Positions 47,359 through 55,595 of a stretch of 64,000 nt of DNA are shown one piece after another. The position numbers and the translations under genes are program-made. Location: positions 62,001-126,000 of the forward strand of contig NZ_CP135078.1 in the NCBI RefSeq assembly GCF_032121415.1. The letters run 5' to 3'. Position 1 is the stretch's first letter; every line of letters begins with the position of its first letter. Below the pieces are notes generated by a model. That model was not told where the DNA came from and did no database searches. It saw only the letters and a list, made by a program, of their open reading frames with translations. This DNA comes from Streptomyces parvus. GTDB taxonomy: Bacteria; Actinomycetota; Actinomycetes; Streptomycetales; Streptomycetaceae.

Positions 47359-48467
47359 GCAAGGCAGACACCCTGCGCGCGAGTGCGTCCTTCGGACAAG
47401 CCAGGGGAGGCATTAGCGCCCGTCGCGCCGCGATCGAAGCCGCCGCCGCCGCCCCCACCGACGGCGCTCCCCCGCCCCTCAAGCTGCCTGTGGACGTCAT
47501 CAGCCTCAACCCGGCCAACCCCCGGGAAGAACTGGGCGACCTGACCGACCTCGGAGCGAGCCTCCGCGACCACGGGCAGAAGACCGCCATCAGCATCATG
47601 AGCCGGTTCGCCTACCTGGAGGGCAACCCCGACCGGAAAGATGACCTTGAGGAGGGGACCAAGTACGTCGTCATCGACGGCAACACTCGCCTCGCCGCCG
47701 CCCGCGAAGCAGGCCTCACCGAGATCAAGGTGATGCTGGACGACGAACTCGGCAGCAACCCGGACGAGATCCTTGAATCCGCATTCGTCGCGAACATCCA
47801 CCGCCAAGACCTCGACCCCCTCGACGAAGCAAGGGTCCTCAAGCAACTCCTTGAGATCCACAAGACACAAGAGGCGCTCGCCGCCCGCCTTCACCGATCG
47901 CAAGGGTGGGTGTCACAGCGCCTGGCACTCCTGAGCTTGACGCCGGAGCTGAAGGAGAAGCTCCAGTCCGGTGAGGAGTCCGCAGCGCTGCTGCGGCGTG
48001 TAGGGAAGAAGAAGCCCGAGGAACAGGAGGAGCACCTTCGCCAGCTCAAAGCGAAGGAACAGAGGGCTCCACGGAGGAACGCAGCACCGAAGCCCTCGGC
48101 GATCCCGGCTCCCGCTCCCCCAGCCCGGGATCATTACGCCGTAATGACGCCCGCCTCCGAGAGTGATGACAATGTGGGCGCCGGAAACCTCGCAGACGAA
48201 CCCTCAGACGCGAAGCAGGGGCCCCGCGACAGCGAAGAAGCATCTCCTCCCGGGCAGTCCCGGCTGCAGGGAGAAGCCCTCATGGACGCTGCGTTCGACA
48301 AACTCGACGCCGAGCAGCGAAGTGCATTCATCCTCCGCTACTTCCAGCGCAGCGCTGGGGTCGAGGCCGTTACTGCAGACATGCGAGGCAACCTCCCTAC
48401 TGAGGCGCGAAGCTCACTCGCAGACATCCTCCAGCAGGTTGCGACAGGCCTGCGCGCGGACAGGTAG
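47355..48467 (+). CDS. parB: ParB-family centromere-binding protein
   Basis: 370 aa, ATGA overlap with parA. The N-terminal ParB/Srx domain has VISLNPANPREELGDLTDLG and YVVIDGNTRLAAAREAGLTE. LESAFVANIHRQDLDPLDEA precedes the HTH (AARLHRSQGWVSQRLALLSL). After a proline/charged linker there is a C-terminal helical domain for dimerisation (LQGEALMDAAFDKLDAEQRS). One copy of the putative parS palindrome lies inside the linker coding sequence at codons 259-265. The gene is intact. Confidence 0.95.
   Translation: MSKADTLRASASFGQARGGISARRAAIEAAAAAPTDGAPPPLKLPVDVISLNPANPREELGDLTDLGASLRDHGQKTAISIMSRFAYLEGNPDRKDDLEEGTKYVVIDGNTRLAAAREAGLTEIKVMLDDELGSNPDEILESAFVANIHRQDLDPLDEARVLKQLLEIHKTQEALAARLHRSQGWVSQRLALLSLTPELKEKLQSGEESAALLRRVGKKKPEEQEEHLRQLKAKEQRAPRRNAAPKPSAIPAPAPPARDHYAVMTPASESDDNVGAGNLADEPSDAKQGPRDSEEASPPGQSRLQGEALMDAAFDKLDAEQRSAFILRYFQRSAGVEAVTADMRGNLPTEARSSLADILQQVATGLRADR
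48131..48147. promoter_or_regulatory. Candidate ParB-binding palindrome 2, inside parB
   Basis: TCATTACGCCGTAATGA, a perfect 17-nt palindrome around a central C. Confidence 0.75.
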
Positions 48468-48502
48468 CTCGGCGGGACGGGCAAAGCGCTCAGAGGGTCC
48501 GA

Positions 48503-48536
48503 GATGGCGGGCTCCACCGGCATGGGGCCCGCCATC
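48503..48536. terminator. Terminator-like hairpin after parB
   Basis: GATGGCGGGC (48503-48512) pairs with GCCCGCCATC (48527-48536), 36 bp after the parB stop. Confidence 0.75.
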
Positions 48537-48590
48537 GGTGTGTCAGACCAGCGGGGGACTGCTCACCGAGGGCCCTTCCACCCGATCCTT

Positions 48591-48665
48591 GGCCGCCCGG
48601 CCCGCCTCCATAGAGCGGAATTATTACGCCGTAATGACGTGCACCGTGCCAGCTGCCACGTGCAG
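48591..48665 (+). repeat. 75-bp direct repeat A containing palindrome 3
   Basis: Identical at 70 of 75 positions to 49164-49238. Contains core ATTACGCCGTAAT at 48623-48635 followed by GACGTGCACCGTG and a CCACGTGCAG motif. Confidence 0.88.
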
Positions 48666-48783
48666 GAGGGGGGTGGACGACGTCACCTGCGCCGCCGCTC
48701 TCACCCACGCCGCCGTCACCTTCGCCGCGGTCATCACCATCACCGCCACTGTGGCCAGCGCCTTCGCCACCCTCCTGACCTGA
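48634..48783 (+). CDS. Possible small membrane protein after repeat A
   Basis: 49 codons from the ATG embedded in palindrome 3 (MTCTVPAATCRRGVDDVTCA), ending in a hydrophobic helix AAVTFAAVITITATVASAFA. Spd-type spread genes in streptomycete plasmids include such small membrane proteins, but there is no clear ribosome-binding site, so this is speculative. Confidence 0.35.
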   Translation: MTCTVPAATCRRGVDDVTCAAALTHAAVTFAAVITITATVASAFATLLT

Positions 48784-49834
48784 CCGTCATGCAATCGCAG
48801 GCTATCGACCCGACTGCGCTCAACTACTTGCCAGATACGCCTGAAGCTCGCAGACCTGAGCTGACCTGCACTGGGGGACCAGGAGTACCGAGCGGCTCGT
48901 GGTCCTGGAAGTCGAGGGGGAGTTGGTGGACGGTGTCCTCGGCGGGCGGGAGGCGTTCCGCGCGCAGGGCGAGGGTGCGTACGCGGGCGCGCTGGAGGCC
49001 GAGGCCGGTGAGGAGGGCCCTGCTGGCCGACCTTGCGGCACATGCCCGCCAAGCCCGGAGACACGATGTGCTGAGCAGAGCGGCATACCGAGCGCATGCC
49101 GCCGCCGGTCGGTACCCGGGGCATGCTCGGCACCCACCGTCGCGGACTGCGCGGGCCGGGCGGGGCCGCCCGGCCCGCCCTCATAGAGCGGAAGTATTAC
49201 GCCGTAATGACGTGCACCGTGTCAGCAGCCACGTGCAGAGAGGGAGTGCCAAGCCCGAAGGGTCCAGAAGGGGCACGATGCCGGAGGCGGGGTGGTGACG
49301 AGAAGGGCCTCCGGCACCGGTGACGAGAAGTGCGCCGCGCCCCGAAGAGGCACGGCCCAGAGCGGCCGCGATCCTGCGCCTACGCCCCACGCCTTTGGTC
49401 CGGATCCACTGGCACCCCTAGGTGGCCCACCCTGGTCCTGCCCCGGGCCCAGCAGTCCCCCGGGTGGATCTCGGTGGCGGGGCCCCGGCTGCCATCGCCG
49501 CGTACGTCATCGATCCGGGCTGTAGCCGGTGAGCCAAGATTTCGGAGTCGGGCTGCAAGACGCGGGTTCGCAGGAAGAGGGCGACGCTCTCGGGGTCGCG
49601 GGCCCTCACCGAGCTGGAGACCCTGCGCGGTCCGGACGGCCGCGCCATCGAGGGCGACCCCGGCCCCGTGCGTCCGGTGCCGTGTCGAGACCACCTACCA
49701 GTCCACCGACGGTGCCAGGCCCTGCCCGGCAAAGGAGGCGTACGTCGCGAGCACTAGCATCGGCCCGCCGCCAGCCCATAGGGCGAGCTGGGTTCCCTGG
49801 GGCTGCCGGGGACAGGAGCAGGATCTGGATGTAG
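48784..49834. other. No confident gene; contains palindrome 4
   Basis: Very GC-rich, with open frames on both strands but no recognisable protein. Apart from repeat B, nothing could be supported. Confidence 0.4.
49164..49238 (+). repeat. 75-bp direct repeat B containing palindrome 4
   Basis: Second copy of the 75-bp unit; core ATTACGCCGTAAT at 49196-49208. The spacing between copies is 573 bp. Confidence 0.88.
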
Positions 49835-50818
49835 CTGACACGCACGCACCGCATACTCATCGGGGTCGTCGTCGCGGGTGCGGTGGTCATCGCCGCGATC
49901 GGGTTCGCGGGTTCCTACGCCGCCGTGCGCGAACTCGCGGAGGAGAAGGGCTTCGAGTCGTTCTCCCTGGTCTTCCCGATCGGCATCGACGCGGGCATCT
50001 GCGTCCTGCTCGCCCTGGACCTCCTGCTGACCTGGATGCGGATCCCGTTCCCGATGCTGCGCCAGACGGCGTGGCTGCTGACGGCCGCGACGATCGCGTT
50101 CAACGGCGCCGCCTCCTGGCCCGATCCGCTGGGCACCGCGATGCACGCGGTCATCCCGGTGCTGTTCGTCGTCTCCGTCGAGGAGATCGGGCACCAGCGG
50201 ACGGGGGAGTGGGAGGCGGAAGCTGAGCGCCCGGTCGCGGTGCACGAGGTCTCAGCGGGCGGGCTCGGCGGCACCGTTCAGCAGGCCGCGCCGGCGGGAC
50301 CGGAGTCGTCCTCCCTGCCGTGGACTACGCGGCGGCCGCCGAGGGGTACGTCGCTCAGTGCGGGCATTTCCCGACGTCGAGCAGTTCGGGCCCTCCTCGC
50401 TCAGTACGACGTCGTCGAGCCCTCGACACGCGAGCCGCTGTTTGGAGTGCTGCTGGACCCCGCACTCGACAAGCTCTGGATCAAGCCCCACGAGAGCTTC
50501 ATCCCCAGCGACCAGGCCGCCACGAGCGGAGACGACGATCCCCACCGGGCCCGAGTCCGACGCCGAGGTGCTGTTCGTACCGGGCGGCGGGACCAGCGCC
50601 TAGTTCGACTGCGAACTCAAGGCGCCCGTGGAAGGCGCGGCGCAGGCCAAGCCGGGAGAGTCGGAATCCTGGAAGGGAGCGTCTGGGGACACTGCACCCG
50701 ATGGCGGACGATCCCGACGGCTGGCCGGGCGGGGGAGAGGCACCGCGTCGTACAGATGCGGATCCCCGAGGGTGAAGAGTCCGACGAGGCGTCGCCCCTC
50801 AACGGCCGCCGCGAGTAG
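49835..50818 (+). CDS. DUF2637 (Spd-like) membrane protein, unusual start and foreign C-terminus
   Basis: From CTG 49835 the frame reads LTRTHRILIGVVVAGAVVIA, then GFAGSYAAVRELAEEKGFES, FPIGIDAGICVLLALDLLLT and AVIPVLFVVSVE. This is the four-helix DUF2637 domain found next to transfer/spread genes of streptomycete plasmids. A stop codon lies just before the CTG, so translation starts at CTG or at GTG 49883. After about 50185 similarity ends and the remainder has no recognisable domain, so the gene is probably fused to unrelated sequence by a deletion. Confidence 0.65.
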   Translation: MTRTHRILIGVVVAGAVVIAAIGFAGSYAAVRELAEEKGFESFSLVFPIGIDAGICVLLALDLLLTWMRIPFPMLRQTAWLLTAATIAFNGAASWPDPLGTAMHAVIPVLFVVSVEEIGHQRTGEWEAEAERPVAVHEVSAGGLGGTVQQAAPAGPESSSLPWTTRRPPRGTSLSAGISRRRAVRALLAQYDVVEPSTREPLFGVLLDPALDKLWIKPHESFIPSDQAATSGDDDPHRARVRRRGAVRTGRRDQRLVRLRTQGARGRRGAGQAGRVGILEGSVWGHCTRWRTIPTAGRAGERHRVVQMRIPEGEESDEASPLNGRRE

Positions 50819-51264
50819 GCACAGCCCACTCCGGGAACCGCTGGCCGGGGGAGCAGTGTGAGAGATTGCGATGAGCACCTCGTTGGGGGGAGGCATGGGG
50901 CGGGCCCCGAGGCACCGGGGCCAACTGCGACCACCAGCGGGCCGGGGAGCAGCTCGGGGGACGGAAGACCGCAGGCGCTCTTGTCGGCACCCCTCTGGGC
51001 CCGCAGGCGTGCCGCTCGGCGTCATCCCTGCCTTCGGGTCAGCTGCTCCACGGCCGCGGCGAACTCGCTACGCTCGTCAACCTCCTCGACGTCCATCAGC
51101 TGCTAGAACATGGCCTTGACGGTGACCGTCGGGTCGCTGATCGAGGCCTCGATCAGCGGTCTGTTCAACGTTTCGTAGCCGGTGGCGAAGCCACCGTGGT
51201 AACGGCAGAGCTGACGGAACTCGGCGCAGGCCAGGCAGCTGCCCCAGTCACCTGCCTCGTACGG
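50819..51264. other. No gene seen
   Basis: No coherent protein on either strand; likely decayed transfer-region sequence. Confidence 0.4.
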
Positions 51265-51466
51265 CTATATCTCCGTGGTCATACCCGAGGTCGCGACCAG
51301 CTCCAGAGCGGCCTGCAGCCGGGCGACGCCGAGGAGACGCTGGGACCAGTCCTCAGGCAGAGCGCATCTGCAGGGCGAATGCGGCCGCGACGGCGGGCAG
51401 GTGCGCGATTGGTCGCTTCCACAGGTCGTTCGCGACCTTGAGGGGGTCGTTGTTCTGCGTCACCAT
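51265..51466 (-). pseudogene. Small protein coupled to the deoxyribosyltransferase-like gene, one frameshift
   Basis: ATG 51466 (MVTQNNDPLKVANDLWKRPI) lies inside the end of the upstream gene behind AGAAGGAGGTGGC, a strong ribosome-binding site. After LQMRSA an in-frame TGA occurs; the adjacent frame continues EDWSQRLLGVARLQAALELV and stops at 51265. About 66 aa if corrected. Function unknown. Confidence 0.55.
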
Positions 51467-52212
51467 GCCACCTCCTTCTGCGGCGTGATGAGAAGGCCGT
51501 TCGTGCGTGTCTCGATGCGATCGATGTACTCGTCCAGGTCGAAGTCCGCGTCCGCGCGGAGGTCCTTGGCCGGGCGAATCCAGTCGGTCAGGTCGGCCAC
51601 CTCGCGGGCTGCCCGGAGGGCATCGTCCTCGGACGGGAAGGCGGCCAGAGCCATGCCTGAGTGGTGGCCGAGCCGCCAGGGGCTGGCCATCCCGTCACCC
51701 TCCTCGCGGTGCTGAACTGGCAGTTCGTAGACGTGCAGGCCGGGCACCGGCTCCACCGCCGGAAGCGAGAGCGTGCCACCGGTCCCGGTCAGCGCGATCT
51801 CGTACGGGGCGACCGGCAGCAGGACGGGGTCCGGGTCGACAGCGGGGCGGGTGAAGCGGACCGGCTTGCCCAGCACGCGGGCGTAGCGGATCTCGGAGCA
51901 GGTGGAGTCCCCGACGTAGTCGCCGACGACCAGGACCTCGTCGGCCAGGCGGATCCTCGCGCGGTGTAGTTCGCCCAGCTCGGCCTTGAGGCGCTCGGCC
52001 CGGGCGGGGTCCGCCCACAGCGGGTGGGGCTGCTTCAGGTCGCACCCGGGCCTGACGACGATCCGCCCGGCCGCGGACTCCTGGACCTCCGCCTCGGTCA
52101 TCTCCGCCATGAAGCGCATGGAGCCGCAGATGGCGACCACGACCGGGAGCCCGAGGTCCCGCTTCGCAGCGGCAAGCCGGGACTCACGGGTGCGTAACTG
52201 CTCAGTGAGCAT
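51460..52212 (-). CDS. Nucleoside 2-deoxyribosyltransferase-like protein
   Basis: 250 aa from ATG 52212. VVVAICGSMRFMAEMTEAEV is the nucleotide-binding start of the deoxyribosyltransferase/DUF4406 fold, and VLVVGDYVGDSTCSEIRYAR the second loop with the active-site acid region. The N-terminal helix is a coiled stretch (MLTEQLRTRESRLAAAKRDL). The C-terminal third is unrelated to the enzyme and may bind a partner. Such genes are common on actinobacterial plasmids and phages, possibly for nucleotide sensing or salvage. Confidence 0.75.
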   Translation of the reverse strand: MLTEQLRTRESRLAAAKRDLGLPVVVAICGSMRFMAEMTEAEVQESAAGRIVVRPGCDLKQPHPLWADPARAERLKAELGELHRARIRLADEVLVVGDYVGDSTCSEIRYARVLGKPVRFTRPAVDPDPVLLPVAPYEIALTGTGGTLSLPAVEPVPGLHVYELPVQHREEGDGMASPWRLGHHSGMALAAFPSEDDALRAAREVADLTDWIRPAKDLRADADFDLDEYIDRIETRTNGLLITPQKEVAW

Positions 52213-52708
52213 GCGGAGTTCTCCCTACTGGGTGGGTGAGATCGGGGGGGGAATCGGGGCTCGGCAGGTCGGGCAGGGGTTCTCAGGAGCTGGTCAGCCG
52301 GTTCAGGGGCCACTCAGGCACCGCGCGCGCGATGGTCAGCGTAGGTGTTGGTCTGCTGACTGTGCTCGGGGCCAACGCTGACGCTGCCGACGGCGCCCGA
52401 GGTCGTCCAGGAGCTTGCAGGCCTCGCGGGAAGGTGGTGAAACGCTGCTCGCGTGCGACGTACCGTCCGACCTTTCCGTCAGGGCCGCCGGTCCGGAAGG
52501 CGTTCTCGGTGGCGTAGGAGCCGCGCTTGGCGTTGCGCGGGATACGGGTGGTTACGGCTACCGGCCTTCCTCGTCCTGGTCGTGTTGGCTCGATGTGAAC
52601 TGTCGCCCAGGTCAACGCGTTTCACGTCGCCGAGGTAGTTCTCCACGGCCGGCAATAGGGGATGGTCTGTGGTCCGGGTCCGCAAAGGATACGTCCCGCT
52701 CAATCCAT
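52213..52708. other. Uncertain coding relic
   Basis: On the minus strand near 52430-52560, NAKRGSYATENAFRTGGPDG and KVGRYVAREQRFTTF read like a real protein, then appear to change frame to REACKLLDDLGRRRQR. No family recognised. Confidence 0.35.
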
Positions 52709-53347
52709 TCAGACAGCAGTTCGCAGGGGCCACCCTGCCTGACCGCGCTGATGGCCAGCCCCGTCAGCCCCGTCAGCCCCAGTCAATCCCATACCCAGCG
52801 GGGCGGAGGGCGGCGGGACGGGGTGAGGCTCATCATGAGCTGTCGCCGACCAGCTCGATGCGCTGAGGGGTGTCTTCAGGCACGGCGTGGATGTCCGTAG
52901 ACGTCCAGCGCCCGACGTGGTCGTCGTGGAAGCATCCGGGCGGCTGGCCTCTGGTCCTTGTGCGGGGAACCATGCTTCGAGGCGCTTGGCGATGGTGGGG
53001 ACGTCGAGGAGGTCCTGGGCGACGTCCTCGACGAAGGGGCCGGCGATCGAAGCAGGCGGCGGGAGTGTGCTGGGGCTGAGGCCGTTGAAGCGAAGGAATG
53101 TGCGGGTTGCGAGCCAAGCGGTGGGCTTGTTGCCATCGATCAGCGCGTGATTACGGGCCACCGCGTGAAGTAGCGCGGCTGCCTTCCTGTGGAGTGTGGG
53201 ATACAGCTCGGCCCCGAACATGTGGGTTCGGGGCCGTCCAATTGCTGAGACCGGTAGGCCCATGTCGCGCACGCTGTGATCGGTTCCGTTGACAGCACGG
53301 CTGATGGCCAGGATCTCGTCGATGTGCAGGTAGCGCACCTCGGTCAC
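52709..53347 (-). CDS. doc: Doc-type Fic toxin with altered motif
   Basis: GTG 53347 overlaps the antitoxin stop (GTGA). The first 130 residues match Doc toxins: VRYLHIDEILAISRAVNGTD, YPTLHRKAAALLHAVARNHA, DVAQDLLDVPTIAKRLEAWF. Doc phosphorylates EF-Tu through the Fic motif HxFx(D/G)GNKR. Here it is HALIDGNKPTAW, with Pro (CCC) instead of the conserved Arg (CGC). The frame also runs about 80 residues past the usual end. Both suggest an inactivated toxin. Confidence 0.85.
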   Translation of the reverse strand: MTEVRYLHIDEILAISRAVNGTDHSVRDMGLPVSAIGRPRTHMFGAELYPTLHRKAAALLHAVARNHALIDGNKPTAWLATRTFLRFNGLSPSTLPPPASIAGPFVEDVAQDLLDVPTIAKRLEAWFPAQGPEASRPDASTTTTSGAGRLRTSTPCLKTPLSASSWSATAHDEPHPVPPPSAPLGMGLTGADGADGAGHQRGQAGWPLRTAV

Positions 53348-53538
53348 TTTAGGTATCCCAGGATCTCCGCATCTCTTTCCGTGAGTTCGGCCAGGACGTC
53401 GTCGACTTTCAGCTCGGCTCGGTCCTGCGCTTCCTGAATCGCCTGGATGGCCAGCTCCTGCTTGCTACGTCCCTCACGGCGGGCACGCTGAGTCAGCTTC
53501 GCATCGAGGTCTTCGGGCAGTCGCAGTGTGACACCGGG
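53344..53538 (-). pseudogene. Antitoxin of the doc pair, start codon lost
   Basis: Open frame of 64 codons: VTLRLPEDLDAKLTQRARRE, GRSKQELAIQAIQEAQDRAE, LKVDDVLAELTERDAEILGY. The N-terminus is a ribbon-helix-helix of CopG type and the rest a toxin-neutralising helix. Only CTG codons are available before TLRLPED and a TGA stands just upstream, so the usual ATG has been lost at a breakpoint near 53538. Confidence 0.75.
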
Positions 53539-54089
53539 TCACGGACCGATGCCGAGCTGGGGGCCGGGCCGGTCACGCGGCGGCCGAAGGACTGGCAGTG
53601 AACGGGGCGGTCGGCGCCGACCTGGGGGATCTCCGGCGCGAATGCCGTACTGGGCGAAAAGTAAGCGGCCAAGCTGCCACGCCAGCCTGCTCGCGGCGAC
53701 CCTAGGCGTTCACGCTCGAACGCCTGCGCTGAAACTCCGAGGGCGAATACGCTGACCCGTAGACCGCACCGACATGGAGTGTGCGGGACAGGCCCGGTGC
53801 CTTACAGGCTTGGTCCTGGGATGGAGTACGACCGGGTTCGCAGCAGCCCCGGCAGCCGGCGCGGCCGCCCGGGCTGTTCCTGTACGCATAGGCTGCCGCT
53901 GCCCCTGATTCTTCCCGCGCAGGTGCATGAGAAAGACGGCCGAAGGGCCACCAGCTGTGCTGGGTGTCAAGCGGTCGCGGTAATCCGCAAGCACGGCGAA
54001 ACCGAGGCGACGCTGCGCTGGCTGCGGCACCTGTTCGTCAACCGGGCCAACCTGCACGCCCGCCTTGCGCAAGCCGACAAACGCCCCAC
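53539..54089. other. Decayed sequence, no intact gene
   Basis: One plus-strand scrap at about 53989-54075 (KHGETEATLRWLRHLFVNRA) looks protein-like. Otherwise nothing supportable. Confidence 0.4.
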
Positions 54090-54215
54090 AGCGTGCTGCG
54101 GCGCCGTGCGGGCGGCGAGTCCGTCGAGCAGATCCAGCCCGACCTGTTCATTATCCCGGCAAGCGAAAGGGGCACGCCCCCTCCGCCGCCAGCATCTACT
54201 CGGCATCGAGGTCGC
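54090..54215 (+). pseudogene. Serine recombinase C-terminal scrap
   Basis: VLRRRAGGESVEQIQPDLFI and, after a frame change, GKRKGHAPSAASIYSASR resemble the C-terminal HTH region of the serine recombinase at 17320-17440 (VLRRRANGETVEDIQPDLPI). Confidence 0.7.
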
Positions 54216-54551
54216 CGCCGCGGTGGTGGTCCTGGTGCGGCTGGTCGCGGAGATCAAGGGCTGTGAGCCGGACGAAGCCAAGGAACGCGGGGCGCTGAAG
54301 TTCATCGCGATCAGGTTCTTCGCGCTTGGCCCGTACGTCCGCGACCTGTTCGGCGGGGGTCGGCATCGTCCTGGTCTGTTCGTCGCGGACGCCGCGGAGA
54401 CCAAGCTGTGCGCCTGGCTCTCGGTTTCCACCTTCGTCGGCCTGCTCGCGTTCGCCGCGTCAGCTAGACCTGGGTCGACCCGGTCGCCGGCTTCGTGATT
54501 GCCGTCTTCGCGATCATGGAGGGCAAGGAAGCCTAGGAAGGCGAGCTCGTG
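54197..54551 (+). pseudogene. Cation efflux (CDF-type) transporter fragment
   Basis: VAAAVVVLVRLVAEIKGCEP, DEAKERGALKFIAIRFFALG, VADAAETKLCAWLSVSTFVG, then after a frameshift TWVDPVAGFVIAVFAIMEGK. An in-frame TAG follows GKEA where this family normally has Trp. The N-terminal half with the first helices is absent. A decayed metal transporter. Confidence 0.75.
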
Positions 54552-54599
54552 TGCTGCTCGTCACCCTGTCCTGGTGCGAGGAGCGGCCCAGGCGCGGGG

Positions 54600-55018
54600 C
54601 GGAACAGAACAGCGCAGCAGTAGCAGGGCCCCTGCTGCGGCGCCGACACCGTCCGAGAGCTGCTGTCGCAGGACGCGGTTCTCCACCATCGACTGGTGCA
54701 GCGCGCCGACCAGCGCCTCGATGTCGGCCTTGAGCTGAGCAATCTCTCCGGCGTCCCGCAGCCCGCAGCTCCTTGAGGCGGCCGATCGGCCGACACAGCC
54801 TTTGTTCGGTGTCCGGCACATTCCCCGCGGGCGCGGACCTCGTTGTAGAAGGCGTTTTCGAGGTCGGTAGGGCGCTGAGTGAGCGCATAGCGGGGAACCT
54901 GGGCCTCGGTGGCGAGGGCGACGATCGTCAGCGCGCCGTTGGAGCGCTCGGGCCTGCCGCCCAAGGCGCGGTCCCTCGCGGCGCGGATGCGTCCGCGCTC
55001 ATCAAGGGCAGGGCTCAT
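54600..55018 (-). pseudogene. TnpC/DUF6262-like recombinase accessory protein, frameshifted
   Basis: ATG 55018: MSPALDERGRIRAARDRALG, ALTIVALATEAQVPRYALTQ, LENAFYNEVRARG. Frame changes follow to NVPDTEQRLCRPIGRLKEL and AQLKADIEALVGALHQSMVE. The layout (basic N-terminus, HTH-like segment, C-terminal coiled coil) fits the small third protein of Tn554-like recombinase operons. No recombinase is adjacent here; pairs lacking this partner lie at 1-6.8 kb. Confidence 0.55.
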
Positions 55019-55151
55019 GCGATCGGCTTCTGGTCATGGATGGGCCGGACGACCACAGTCTGGGCCAGTCCCGAGGGCGTTCGTCCACCAGCTCATCTTC
55101 GACGGACACACCCGGAGGTGTGCGTCAAACCCAACGCTTTGGGCGTTGGCC

Positions 55152-55440
55152 TCAGTCCGGGCGAGGGAACATGCGTTCGACGGCGGTCATCAGTGCGGCG
55201 CGGCGGGCGGTGATGGAGGGATCCACGGCCTGGTCTGCGGCAGCGGCGGCGATTTCGGGCTGACCTGGTCATGGCGATCTGGTTGATCAGGGCGAGGATG
55301 TCGACCGGGCCCCAGGCCGGGTCGAGCAGCCCGGTGCGCTGAGCGTCGCGGAGTTTGTCGACCTTGCCGACGAGAGTGGCCTGGAGGCGGCTGGTGGTAT
55401 TGCCTGCGGATTCGGCTAGTGGTCGAAAGACCGAGCACCG
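55152..55440 (-). pseudogene. TetR-family regulator, C-terminal fragment
   Basis: RLQATLVGKVDKLRDAQRTG, LLDPAWGPVDILALINQIAM, then after a short frame disturbance near 55265 PEIAAAAADQAVDPSITARR and AALMTAVERMFPRPD to a stop at 55152. This is the C-terminal ligand-binding end of a TetR regulator; the HTH half is gone. Confidence 0.75.
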
Positions 55441-55481
55441 GCTGCGTATGCGGGCTGCGCCGGCTGCGTATGCGGGCTCAA

Positions 55482-55592
55482 GTGGTCCTGGACGCGGCGC
55501 GTGGGCGCTCCGAAGCGGAACGTCTTGGGCGGGTACGTGGTGAACGCCTCGCGGTCGGCGCGCTCGATCGCGTCGTCGATCTCTCCGGCCAA
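55482..55592 (-). pseudogene. tpg: Terminal protein Tpg, N-terminal fragment
   Basis: Immediately after the tap stop, a TTG-initiated frame reads AGEIDDAIERADREAFTTYP and PKTFRFGAPTRRVQ. The pattern GEIDDAIERADREAFT...PPKT resembles the start of Tpg, the protein covalently capping streptomycete telomeres. Position directly after tap is the normal operon order. Only about 37 residues remain. Confidence 0.6.
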
Positions 55593-55595
55593 GGT

